A stretch of DNA of 64,000 bases from Anticarsia gemmatalis (Eukaryota; Arthropoda; Insecta; Lepidoptera; Erebidae), in contig NC_134765.1 of assembly GCF_050436995.1 (NCBI RefSeq), positions 6,909,501-6,973,500 on the forward strand, read 5' to 3'. The notes under the pieces were generated by a model. It searched no databases. It worked only from the letters and a program-made list of their open reading frames with translations, and was not told where the DNA came from. Shown piece by piece: positions 36,374-48,000 of this stretch. Position 1 is the stretch's first letter; each line of letters opens with the position of its first letter. The translations under genes and the position numbers were made by a program.

Positions 36374-36482
36374 TTATAATGTAACGGGTCTTAATCGCCT
36401 TCGAATAATAATTGAAAATTAAAGTATTCTAGGTATTCTAACCTGTCATTTTCAATCGCGATTAAAACCCGTTACATTATAA
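36374..36482. repeat. Near-complete 109-bp hairpin with 25-bp terminal inverted repeats
   Basis: The left end ttataatgtaacgggtctta, then atcgc, and the right end gcgattaaaacccgttacat, then tataa, are inverse copies with one mismatch in 25. Further in, attgaaaat and attttcaat also pair, so most of the element can fold. It could be a tiny MITE or the source of a structured RNA. No second copy is seen here. Confidence 0.65.
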
Positions 36483-36846
36483 AATTATGTGTACAAGTCG
36501 CGCCAGTTTAAAATCGTTAATTCCTTATACTTTATAGAAAGACTAGCAATAAAACCTTTTCTTTGTATTTGAAGATAAAATTCTACTTATATTTCTAGTA
36601 CGTGTACCTAGAAGTGATTTACCTACATCTCTGGGTGTAGAATCTCTAGAGAACTCTAGTGAATCACATGATATAATATAATTAACTATGCACTTATTCG
36701 CTAGCTTTTAATTAAGTATGCCGACGTGGTTCAAAGAATAACTTAGTGAGACAGGAACTAATGTAGAGTTTATTATTCTTCAGGTATAACTGTGTGAATA
36801 AATTTAAGTGCTGGTTCGATTTGTATCCAAAATACTACATGATGGA

Positions 36847-37075
36847 CAAGTTTTCGAAGTTATGTATGTATTAAAAATAATAATCACTTGCTCTAACGGT
36901 GAACGAAAACATCGTGAGGAAGCTTTGAATGCCTAAAATTTGTTTAATTCATTTATTGAGGACATGCAAAGACCCCAACCCGCACTTGGCCAGCGTGGTG
37001 GACTCAAGACCTAGCCCCTAACCCTCGTTTGGGAGAAGACCCTATCCCAGCAGTGGGACAGAAATGTTTTATAAA
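36847..37075 (+). mobile_element. tRNA-derived SINE, family C, 5'-truncated
   Basis: It shares with 47449-47755 the stretch gtgaggaa, caacccgcacttggccagcg, tggtggactcaag and the 3' end cccagcagtgggaca. The tRNA-like head with its B box is missing. Confidence 0.65.
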
Positions 37076-39149
37076 AAAAGTTGGTTTGATATAAGATAAT
37101 AATTTTTATGCTGAAATCGTAAAATATTCACACATTGAACTGTTCAATTTAAAAAAACAATGTTACTGTTCGAATTATGATGAAGTGTTGAATTATCCTA
37201 ATGTGTGAAAACGAAGAATGTCAACTTAATAAATGCTAAAAGATAAAATTTACATTGCATACAAAAACATCTAAAAAAATATCTTCAAAATAACGTTATT
37301 TAAATAAATTTCTACTTATCTACGAAATAATCTAAACGATCATTTAAAATTTAATTCCTCTCTGCAAACTAATGTGCTCTTTGTCAAAATGCAAATTAGC
37401 TGAGAACTCGGCGGGACAGTGGTGCGGACGATACCTTCTAATGGTGCTGCCATCTACCTGTGCAAGTGTGCAACTATTTGTATTTAAATGTCTAATTTAA
37501 TAGGCTTGGTAGGACTATCAATATAAAATTAATATATGGGTATGTGTATAGGTATCCAATGTAATGAATTATTTTTTCCAGCAGAAGTTCAAAATTACTT
37601 TTGCTGGAAAAAATTATTTATATTTAAAAAAAATTCACAGCGGTTCAGCATTTCGACCCCAAATTTTCTATACGATATTGACATTATTTAATTGCTTAGA
37701 TTTTAGTATTAATAACCAGATTATTTTCAGTATTTCCCTTTCATTGCCAATTATCAAAAAACATAAACTGTATAATGCATTGAACACTTGAAAAGGGCAA
37801 AAAAACCTGTACAAATAAAATCTCGCTCGCGCAAATTTTAAAGAATTTCGATAATTACGGTTTACCGACGAATGTGCAATTGCCTCCTCTCCTCTCCCTG
37901 TAATAATTATCTCTTTCCAGCTAAACAATTGAATAAAATAGCTCTGATCTCCACATAATAATGGTGCAGCAAAACGAGATAATGTTACAAAGCACCCGCA
38001 TCATTCGTTGAATTAAACTGTTGTCATGTACGGAATCCTTTGAGTTAAATAATTATATTTTATTGCATCGTTCACATGCGGAAGTTACATTCGCTGGGTA
38101 CACAAAAATATTGGTTCAAGGGAAAATATCAGACACGTTTTTAAATACAGTACAATGATAAATTCGTATCAAACGACATTTCGACTGTATTGAGGTGGTA
38201 TCGAATATTTTAAGTTAGGACTACACCTTGGTTGATAGCTTAAATTGAAGATGTTACTCGATGAAAACTTAAGACAACCACAAACTGTAATCTAATGATA
38301 AGTAACTCTTTTTTTGAGTTAGTTAGTTTTTAACCAGTAATTTTAACTTTAATTTAGAAGTCAGAATATTATAGTGTTGTTACAAAAAAGTGCATTTTAG
38401 TAATTTCTTACTTGAGATTTTGTACACAAAAATCTATCCTGAAGAAAATACTATACATTGAACTACTTGTTAAGAACAACAAGCTCGAAATATCCCAATA
38501 TCGCCTGGCGCTCGATATTCAGTCAGGCTGTCAATACCGAATTAATTATGCCAGAAGCGTTGTTCGATGCAAAAATCATCAACATACTCGCAAAATTATT
38601 CTTGATTGCTCTTCTGATCCAAGAAGTGAACATTGCAGGGATTCATTTAGCTTGTGAAAATTTCAGATTGTCAAAACTTTTCATACATTTAGTACTTCGT
38701 AACGGGCGTGGCCAGATTCTTCTAGTCGGATGTCACGATTCTTCAAAATGTAGTTTTATAATCATCCTAAATTACACCATAATCGGTGCAGCGGTTCAGT
38801 CATGAAAGCATAACAGACAGACCGACTTCTTCATGTATGTTATTCAATGGATATAAAAAAATCTGTCACAAAACATCCAAAAAACAACAATTTGCATTCT
38901 TTTAAAAATATGAATCGAAACTAAATTCACGTGAAATTTTACTAAAATACGTAGTCCATTAGAGCTTATGGAAAGCAACGGTCAGATTAATTTTACACTT
39001 AAAATCACTTACACGTTAGTTAAATAAAAATATTTTTGATGGAACACATTAAAACGGCATTTTAGTCGACTGTACTCATTTTTTTAAGATAATGTATTAC
39101 ATAATTATTATGTTCCATACGCCAAATAGTCTGTAGCCATTACAAAAGT
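37076..39149. other. AT-rich; TE fragment near 38.75 kb
   Basis: 38753-38830 (accataatcggtgcagcggt, then gaaagcataacagacagacc) resembles the 5' region of a moth Helitron read backwards. A GC-richer tract lies at 37385-37465. The overlapping frames at 38412-38805 run through the fragment and are not called genes. Confidence 0.4.
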
Positions 39150-39311
39150 CTGTAGCGCTGTTCTCTATAACAATCGACAACCGGCTAGCTATAGAAAATA
39201 TTTAATATTGTCTGAAAATCTGATCAGTGCGAGCGCCTCAAGCGAGCGTCGTAGTAACTAATTTCGTTATACATTTTAAATGCCAAACTCTCGATATATA
39301 ATAGTACCAAC
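39150..39311 (-). mobile_element. MITE family A, copy 5
   Basis: It runs from ctgtagcgctgttctctata, then aatcgacaaccggctagcta, through atctgatcagtgcg to aaactctcgatatataatag and taccaac. Both terminal regions are present. Confidence 0.65.
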
Positions 39312-39867
39312 TTAACTTATTTTTAGTTTCGAAATCAAGGCAAACTAATCGATTTGGGATCAATTTCAAGCCAAGAGAGATCTTATCATTATCAACTAAC
39401 TAAACCAAAGTTTAAAAGGTATGACCACACGTTACCCTCTGAGTTCTCACACAACTTGTCTTATTACGACGTGTAGACCACAACACTTAGATGACAGCCC
39501 ACAACCGCATCCTTAACTGTTTCACGACACTTCAACGTGTTATTAGAATTTAATTTAATTAGTAGTTGAAAGTTCTGCGACTAGCCAGTTTGTATGTAAA
39601 AGTACTTATTTGAGTTCAATTAATGCTAACTTAGGAACTCGCCTTTGCTCGCATATTTGTACTAGGACTGTTTTTGGGAAGGGTCAAATTAAGTCGTTTT
39701 TGCGGTATAAAGTCTTACTCTTTGTTAAGTTTTACCATAATTAGTTTAGCTGATATTTACACTGAAAAAGCTAATTTTATTTTGCTGCCCGACGTTTCAA
39801 ATCAATTGCATCGACCGTGGTCACAGGCTATCTTATGTAGTTGCTAAGCGTTGTCTTGTGGCACAAT

Positions 39868-40087
39868 GACTGCCTCTGTGGCGCAGTGGTTTAGGTCGCC
39901 ACGCCGATACCACTGCAACGGGAGGTCGTGGGTTCGATTCCCACACGGGACAATTATTTGTGCGATCCACAAATAATTGTTTCGGGTCTGGTTGTGCTTT
40001 GTGTCCGTTGTTTGTATGTTTGTAAAAGTCCCCGCGACACAAGAGCAATTCTTAGTGCGGGAGTTGTCTTTTTAAAATAAATAAACA
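39868..40087 (+). mobile_element. tRNA-derived SINE, family A, with intact tRNA-like head
   Basis: The head gcctctgtggcgcagtggtt (A box region), then gtcgtgggttcgattcccac (B box ggttcgattcc), is tRNA-like, but the acceptor ends do not pair, so it is not a tRNA gene. The body acaattatttgtgcgatcca, then tcgggtctggttgtgctttg, recurs at 46721. The A-rich tail is aaataaataaac. Confidence 0.75.
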
Positions 40088-42336
40088 AGTTTCTACGCCT
40101 ACTCTCACTTGGCCTTCACTATTTTTAAATAGTTCTAAATTGCCTGAAAGTTCTCACACGTTTAGGTATTTAACATAATGTGAACAGACCGCGATAACTT
40201 AAAATCATTTTAGTTAATTTTGCTGTAATAATAATTTACTTATAATTATTTCAATCGGTTCATAAAAATAACACCGCAACATTTAAAAACATTTTGCCGA
40301 CGTCTATTCTACAAGAAAAACAATTTTAAAGCTATTACCTTGATATCTAGTTGTAAATGGTACTCTCATAACGTTACAAACACTGGACACTGTTATAAAT
40401 GATCTAAAACGATCCACACTTTATTTGAAATAGTTTTCAACTCATTTTTAGGTTTATAGGGGGTTTAAACCGTTGGATTAGTATTGCAACAGTGTTTTAC
40501 TGAGAGGTTGAAAAAAATTTTTTATACTTAAATTATTTCGCTAAGATTTTGAGCCATTGCATTGCTTCGGAATCAAATTTGGGCGATTGGGACTTTCAAA
40601 AATGTTCATCAATTTTCCAAAATGTTTAACTCAACACAACCTTTGCTACACTCCAACCGAAAAAACAGGACTTACAAATCCGAAACCATTTTAAACTTAT
40701 TACGCCCAATTATCCTTTAAACATGAAATTCAAAGCCCAATTATCTTTAAAATAAAGTTTTATCTCTAAACTTAGTTTTACAGTATCGAAAACCATAAAA
40801 TTAAACCGAAGGACCTTTCGAAGCATTTCGTTGTCGTTACGCGAGTGAGGTACAGTGAGTACGTTTTAAGACTCTGTTTATTTTCCCACCACGTAACGGA
40901 GATCCGACCGTATTACGGGAGTGTTAAATCCCATGGATTTCATGGTTTTAGTACCGTATTTTGATTTTAATGTTGCTTTTAGTGTCGACTTTACCTTTTA
41001 CATTTTCAAAGTTTCGGGTATGCTGTTTTCGTTTTAAAGCATAATGGAACATAAACTGTACTAAGTATTACACAACCGTTTTTGAATTAATTTAACTTAA
41101 ACGTTTACTACACAAATACTACATTATTATCAAGGTATATGATTAATTTTTAATATAGACGATTTCGTACTACTATCAATAATTAAGTTATAAGCTACTT
41201 AAAAAAATGTCTAACGTCTTATCAATGCTCCTAGCGTATTCACCAAGAACCATTGTAACTCATTTGTTCCTAATAATTTCAAATATCAGGCTTTCACTAT
41301 GCGATTGTCCCAAGTAAAGAAAATCGATCCTTATATTAATAGACGTTATTATATCCCTCATCAAACGATAAAATTATCCACGTAAAAAAATACTTTTAAA
41401 AACATAAATCAACAAAAATCTATAAATTTACGGTCGATCATTTGAACATGCAACAAATTTAATTTAATTGTAAACACGACATGACAAAATAAAGTTAAAA
41501 TTAACACAATAATGTTACAATTATGCTAAAAACATGGGACATATTTTACGCGTGATCGTAATTCGGGATCATAATACGTTTATGTTGGTGATCATTCCCT
41601 AGGTAGTATTATACTAATTAATACGATAGTTTTATTCGGAAATAACTGTTAAGTGCATGTATTTTTGCTCTGGTTGTATAAGTTCTGATTTTTTTAACAA
41701 GGTTTGTTCAAGGTTTTAACTTAAGATCCGTTTGTCTGTCTATTTTAACACGTCGCTGTATTCCGTATTAAACTGTCGTAGCGTTTTTACAGTTTTTATT
41801 TCTCTACGTCTCGGCAAAGTTTTGAATGCGAATGATTTTTGTCTTGTCATTAAATGTGACATAGCACGGACTATCTCTTTAGACAAAATATAAAGCGATT
41901 GAAATTTAAAAAACTACGAGTTTTAATACAAATAAGTGATCTTCTGTGTATTAAAATATCAATGATCTTTAATCAGGTGTCTTTATCCGATATAATACTG
42001 CTACGGCTTGACATTCATCGGGCAACAAACTCCAGTCAATTACTAAGAATATCTCACAGAAAAACTCGCAGGTGCAATGCACCTACACTGCCTATAAAGC
42101 CTTTTACTACACGGATTATATTACCTACAGCTGAAACTAACGGTAGGCTAGATCTATATCAAATATTTTCCATCACTATTTTTTGTAGCGCAGGCTCGAT
42201 GGGCGCGAAATTGACTGACGCGTCCGAAAGAGGTCATTGTACCGAGATCGGTTGACTGCACTGTGCAGTTTTGTAATAACACTTAATACATTGCGCTGTT
42301 TAATCGGACGTTTACTTGTTGATGCTGAAGAAATAA
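40088..42336. other. AT-rich, nothing recognised
   Basis: No repeat family, RNA or exon was recognised. The open frame at 41899-42255 has no domain and ordinary AT-rich composition until its last 80 bases. Confidence 0.4.
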
Positions 42337-42610
42337 ATATAAATAAATAAATAAATATTATTGGACAACTCACACACGGTCATTTGATTCCAAACTAAGC
42401 AGAGCTTGTACTATGGTAACCAAATAACTGATAAACATACTTATATACTTCTAAATACATACTTATATAGATACATTAACATCCAGGCTCAGAACAAATA
42501 CTCGTGCTCATCACACAAAGATTTCTCCCGGGTGGGATTCGAACCCACCACACGCGGCGCTACGGTTGTTGCGGCGAGGTGACCGCTTAAACCACTGCGC
42601 CAAACGTGCA
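42337..42610 (-). mobile_element. tRNA-derived SINE, family B
   Basis: On the minus strand the head ttggcgcagtggtttaagcg, then gtgggttcgaatcccaccc, carries clear A and B boxes. The body is gatgagcacgagtatttgtt and taagtatgtatttagaagta. The tail is a (tatt)n microsatellite at 42337-42358. It is nearly identical to 59221-59490. Confidence 0.8.
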
Positions 42611-44811
42611 GTTGTGATGTGCAGTTAAATACAGTAATGATGAGGGTTGTTGATTGATAAACGTTTTAGGATATTTTTTTTCTATTTATGTTGTTAAATC
42701 ATTCACCATAGCTACATATTTCATCAATTATATTTATTTCAGCTGTTCAAACCTAGCGGAATAATCAAAAAATATATTCAGATTTCGAAACCGTGACCTT
42801 GTAATTCGAGACTATTAGATGCACCGCCTAGATAGATTTTCATATTTCTACATCAATAATTTTATGAATAGAAAATAAATCTTAAGTGATTTTAACAGAG
42901 AAATTGCTATCAATACCTACTATCGTACCAATATTACCTTCATCTAACAGAATGTAGTAAATACCACTTCTCTAAATCTCAGAAACAAACGGCTCTAATC
43001 ACATTAAACCGAGCAGTCAGTTCCAAACTTCTAATTTTATTTACACATTAATACCTGTAAAATTGGTAGCCTTCCAAGTTCTATGCCAAGTAAGCGAAAC
43101 CGTTGGATTAAATAATATGCACTTAGAATGTGCTGCGTTTTCATATTGTCGTGAGATATTATTGTACCGCCGCTTTTTGGCACAATTTTAGTGCAAATAA
43201 CATTGCTGAATTTGGCTTTTGAAAATAGGGAACAGGGTAATGAAATGTACTTGAAATTGCATAAATACGTCACCATACAAGACTGATCTATTCATGAATG
43301 GTATAGTTAGTAGTCCACTTAGTGTCAAAGACATTAACACCACTGAAAAACCTTTATTTATATGAACATCAGTTGAATTTTTATATACTCATCTACACCA
43401 CTAAGCAATCGCCCATCTAAGACTTTATCGTGTCTAAAGTTGCTTAACCTTGTTATAGTTAGTGATCGCTGAACGCACTAGCTATAAGATTAATTGATGA
43501 AAAATCAATTTTGAAAGTTGATTCAATTTGTGAACAATCATTCAGTCAGTTGCAGTCTTATCTCGATCCCCAACGCGTTCGAAACTGACCATGAGTTTCA
43601 CTTCTTGCGTCATTTTTGTTTATGGCCAATTCTTTAAAAACAACATTAATATACAATACGATGCAAAAGGACTCAAGTGATCATCCATTATTTACATTTA
43701 CAAGCAGACTGAATAACAAGGTGACTGGTGCAACGTGAACAAAAAACGCATACAAAATCTAATTATACATGTTTACGTTATTCCCCGAGTAGCATTATCA
43801 TCTAAGGAAAAGTTACATTAATGGAAAACACAGTATACTTATAATACCATTTATTGAATCAATCAAAATATCCACTTGCTTTCACGTTTAGTGTAGAACA
43901 TAATATTGATATCACACGATACATAACATTGAAATTCGGATTATCACGGAGATCTGAAGATCTGAATAGCAAATCAAATCAATTGCTTATACATTCTAAA
44001 ACTTATTTTAAAAGGAATACATTTCACTACCTCTAGAGATAAAATATCCAAGGAAAAAATACTGATACCAGTTTAAGTGATTTGAAACCGGTATTCGACG
44101 TCACATAACCAGTATTAATCGGTTCATTCCAGATCAGACTGAACAGAGTGACGTTAGTTCACGTTCAATTAAACGGCAAGTTGCTTCACTGTGAGTCACT
44201 CAGACAGTTTATGCGCAAAATTCGATTTCATCGAACATAATAATTGTAGTAAAAGTCTAATACTTCAAATAAAAACATACTCTATAATAATATCTTGTTG
44301 TTTTAGAGGAAAATAGCAAAGTATATTTTTTTCCAGCAAGAAATTACCCTTACAAATTATATTCTAAATAGTATTATTAATAATACCCACGAAATTAAAA
44401 CAACATAAAGAATAATAAATAGTCAATGAAAAATATGACTGCCAATATAAAAGTTGCCTTCCATTTAGAGAGGGCCATCAATAAAAAACTTTACGAAAGC
44501 CCATTTTTACTCTCACCACTTCCTAGTTTCCAAAGCCTAAAAATTATAATTTGAACATGATAATGATAGATTAACGTTCGAATTATTAATATTCCAGCCG
44601 AATATTTGAAAACTGTGATAAATTTAACAATTACACAAAGAACCTAAGATTTTGATACAATCGTTGGATTTCAGCTGGAATTTTCGTTGTACTTATCCTA
44701 ATTCACACTAATAGTAAATGTGCGTTTAGACATACAAATATTCTTTCAGCCTTGCAGGACAATAAATACATTTATACTAATGAAAATTATTTAGCAGATC
44801 TTTGAATGGAA
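42611..44811 (-). other. 3' flank of the four-pass membrane protein gene
   Basis: AT-rich, with no repeat recognised. Read on the minus strand, a poly(A) signal AATAAA lies at 43855-43850, about 960 bp after the stop codon. This is one possible transcript end; another is at 43358-43353. Confidence 0.4.
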
Positions 44812-45032
44812 TCAGGACTTGACGATGGGTTCCTCTGGTCCTTCTTTGGGCTTCTTTTCTTCGTCCACGATGACTACTTCATCCTTTGGTTCATAGAGGG
44901 GGGGTCGGACAGGGCCGTTGATCAGGCACTCGATGTACGAAGGTGGCTTCTCCACGTTCAAGTTTGCTGCTCTCTCCATCTTTAGGAATGTTGTGTATTT
45001 TTGAACGAACACCAGGAAGATGATTGCGATCA
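44812..45032 (-). CDS. Four-pass protein, last coding exon with PPSY and PPLY
   Basis: The acceptor is ttcttttttccag and the split codon T|TG gives Leu. It encodes helix 4 (IAIIFLVFVQKY), then NVEKPPSYIECL, NGPVRPPLYEPKDE and a charged tail ending VKS before TGA (stop 44814-44812). Confidence 0.88.
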
Positions 45033-48000
45033 CTGGAAAAAAGAAACAGTCGTTAGGATTTTAATAAACCACCAAACATAAACTTTCAAATTAACTAAGA
45101 TGTTTGGTATATTACGATAGTTCCCTATTTAGATGTAACGCGATTTTCATTTTAAGATGGCTATCGGCAACTACAACAAGTTATCGTAAAATTTTGCATG
45201 AAAATCTGATGAGTGAGTCTAGCGGACGCTGTAGAAACCAAATTTTACCAACTTAGTAATAAGAATTTATTAAAATACTTACAAATATCGGTCAATTTGA
45301 GGAACCAAACGGTCTCCACGGTGTACACGTCATAGAAGAAGGGCTGGTAGCCGAAGTACATGGCTTGCATCACCAGCTTCACTACCGACAGGCTGAAGAA
45401 CATCCGCATTGGCTCCGGGTTTTTCTGAAATAATTATACGAATAAGTAGGTACTAGGTGTAAAAGAACCTAAGGAAGTTATTGCGTATCTCAGTGGATAA
45501 TGGAGAATGTTAACAAATTTGGATTATTAGCTCTCCATATTCTCTGTTAAAAATAAAAAATACTAGTGAAAGAATTACTTTGATACGTCAATTAGTTTCC
45601 GATTTATAAGTAAAACAAGTTGTAACCGCGCGAGTCGGTGTGACGTCATTGTACACTACGCTAAGTCTGGCTCACATAGTCTTTTTTAATAATATTTACT
45701 ATTATTACACTTTAAATGTAATAAGCAGACGAAAACACAACAAAATACTGCATAAGCTATTACATCTACGGCTGGAGACTTGATATTAAGCGGGACGCGG
45801 CCCGCGCGGCATGGTGTATTATGACGTCACGCTGTTAGCGGGACTCGATATTTTTTGAAACTTTGAATGCGTGTAAAATCAAAACTACTTGGTATTTTTG
45901 ACTAAAACAAAAACTAGTTTTCATGTACATGTACAGGCTTTACTGAGTCAAAATTTCAAGCGATTTGGCATACCTAGTAACATTCTCCATTATTTAAAAG
46001 CCACTATGCTGTACATTGCTGTCTTCTTTGGATAATAGTATATAACACGTTACATCAAAGCAGCAATGTATTGTATAGTGGCTATCAATTTGCCGTATAC
46101 TATTTGTCAACTGAGATACATGATAAGCCCGCTGGTCAAGGTTGCAAAGAACGGATGCATGCGGGCGGTTCAAGATCAGAACACAGTTTACCAACAGTAG
46201 TTTAGGGCAGCCTGCTATTGGAAAAAAACAGTCTTCATCGGTAATGAGATAAGTACTTACTACTTACTCCAAGCGCATTACTACTACTTTACTTACCTTT
46301 TACAAGCGCACTTAAAACATTTTTATTAAGACGTGGGATATGAGCAGCATTGTCTGAAGAGAATTTCTCTTTTCCAAAATTAGCTTTACTAGTTTTAATC
46401 GGGTTAAATAGACAGGAATAGATAATGCATCGAGTTCATAATCCATTACCGAACTTGAGAATTTCAAGTGGATTGGACGTTCTAGTTTAGTCCAGCATAC
46501 ATTTTAATGACAGACACTAGGTACATATAAGTCAATGAAAATAAAAAAACTCCGCATTATGATATACATATATTCGTGATGATAAACGTTTAAATAATCA
46601 TACTACAAAAGCGAAAGCAACTATGTCACGCTTTCATGGTTCAACGGTAGAAAAGATTTCAATAGAAATGTCCACACGAGTAGAAAACGCAAGTTCTATA
46701 TAAACTAGCTATATAAAAAACTGCCTCTGTAGAGCAGTGGTTTAGGGTTCGAATCTCACACGAAACAATCATTTGGGCGATCCACAAATAATTGTTTCGG
46801 GTCTGGTTGTACTTTGTGTCCGTTGTTTACATGTTTGTAAAAATCCCCGCGACACAAGAGCAATTCGGCAGTTGTCTTTTTAAAAACAAACAAAAAAAAA
46901 CAAAATAATTAATTACCTTGTGAACAGCACCGACGTAAGAAATAACGATTCTTAGCCAAATGAGGTTGATCATGAAGTTGAGGACATCAATCAGGTAGAT
47001 GTGGAGCATCCCAGGGTAGCACCTCGGTTCAGAGATGACCGACATCTGTTCCACATAGATGTGGTTCTGGTTGCGGAACACCCGAGGGTAGGGGTAGAAG
47101 CCATGGGTGCCGAGGTTCAGGACGATGAGTAACGGCTCCAACCATGGGGTCGAAATGGCTTGCAACTGTAAGAGAATGTGTTTAGTTAGATATTTGAAGA
47201 ATTCAAGAAGACTATGACAGACATTTTAAATTGTTATTAAATAGATTGGTTGTATGAGATAGATAATATATTCGTGCTCAGAGAGTTTTAAAATGTATGG
47301 TGTTGATTTGTCATTTTGCAAATCAAATTTAAACGAAGGTACCATTTTAATCTGTAAATTGTTCGGACTTATTTTGAAAATGTTCAACAGTAAATAAATA
47401 AGAGCCTTCCTTTTCGGCATTTATGCTTAAGCGTTGGTAAGTATATTGAGCAGTGATAGCCGAGTAGTATAAGTTGACACCTCCCACGAAAGTGGTCGCA
47501 GGTTCGAACCCGAGGCAACGCACCAATGACTTTTCGAAGTTATGTGTGTATTAGAAATAATTATCACATGCTCCAACGGTGAAGGAAAACATCGTGAGGA
47601 AACCTTGCATGCCTAAAAATTTGTTTAAAACATTTATTGAGGGCATGCAAAGTCCCCAACCCGCACTTGGCCAGCGTGGTGGACTCAAGGCCTAACCCTT
47701 CCCTCATAACGGGAGGAGATCCTTGCCCAGCAGTGGGACATTAATGGGTTAAATTTATTATTTATAGGTATATTATAGAGGAATGTCTATTTGTCAGCGT
47801 TGTAGTAGTTTTAAACAATACCTAATCGAGGTCATGAAATGAATTTATTAAGTTTATAAGAAAGGAAGTTCAGTATAATTTAGCTAATGGATTATCAATA
47901 AAGTATACAAATTACAAACCTACACGTGTTCATTGTGGTTTAAGTATTCATGCGAAATTCTCAGTAATATTTACTTATTTATTGGGCTTTTATGAGGAAA

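Noticed and set aside
38412..38805. Two overlapping plus-strand frames
   Set aside because: Two frames open over the same bases indicate chance openness, and the 3' part is a transposon fragment.
39868..39950. A tRNA gene
   Set aside because: A and B boxes are good, but the acceptor stem does not pair and the sequence continues into a SINE body found elsewhere. The same applies to the heads at 42.6, 47.5 and 59.5 kb.
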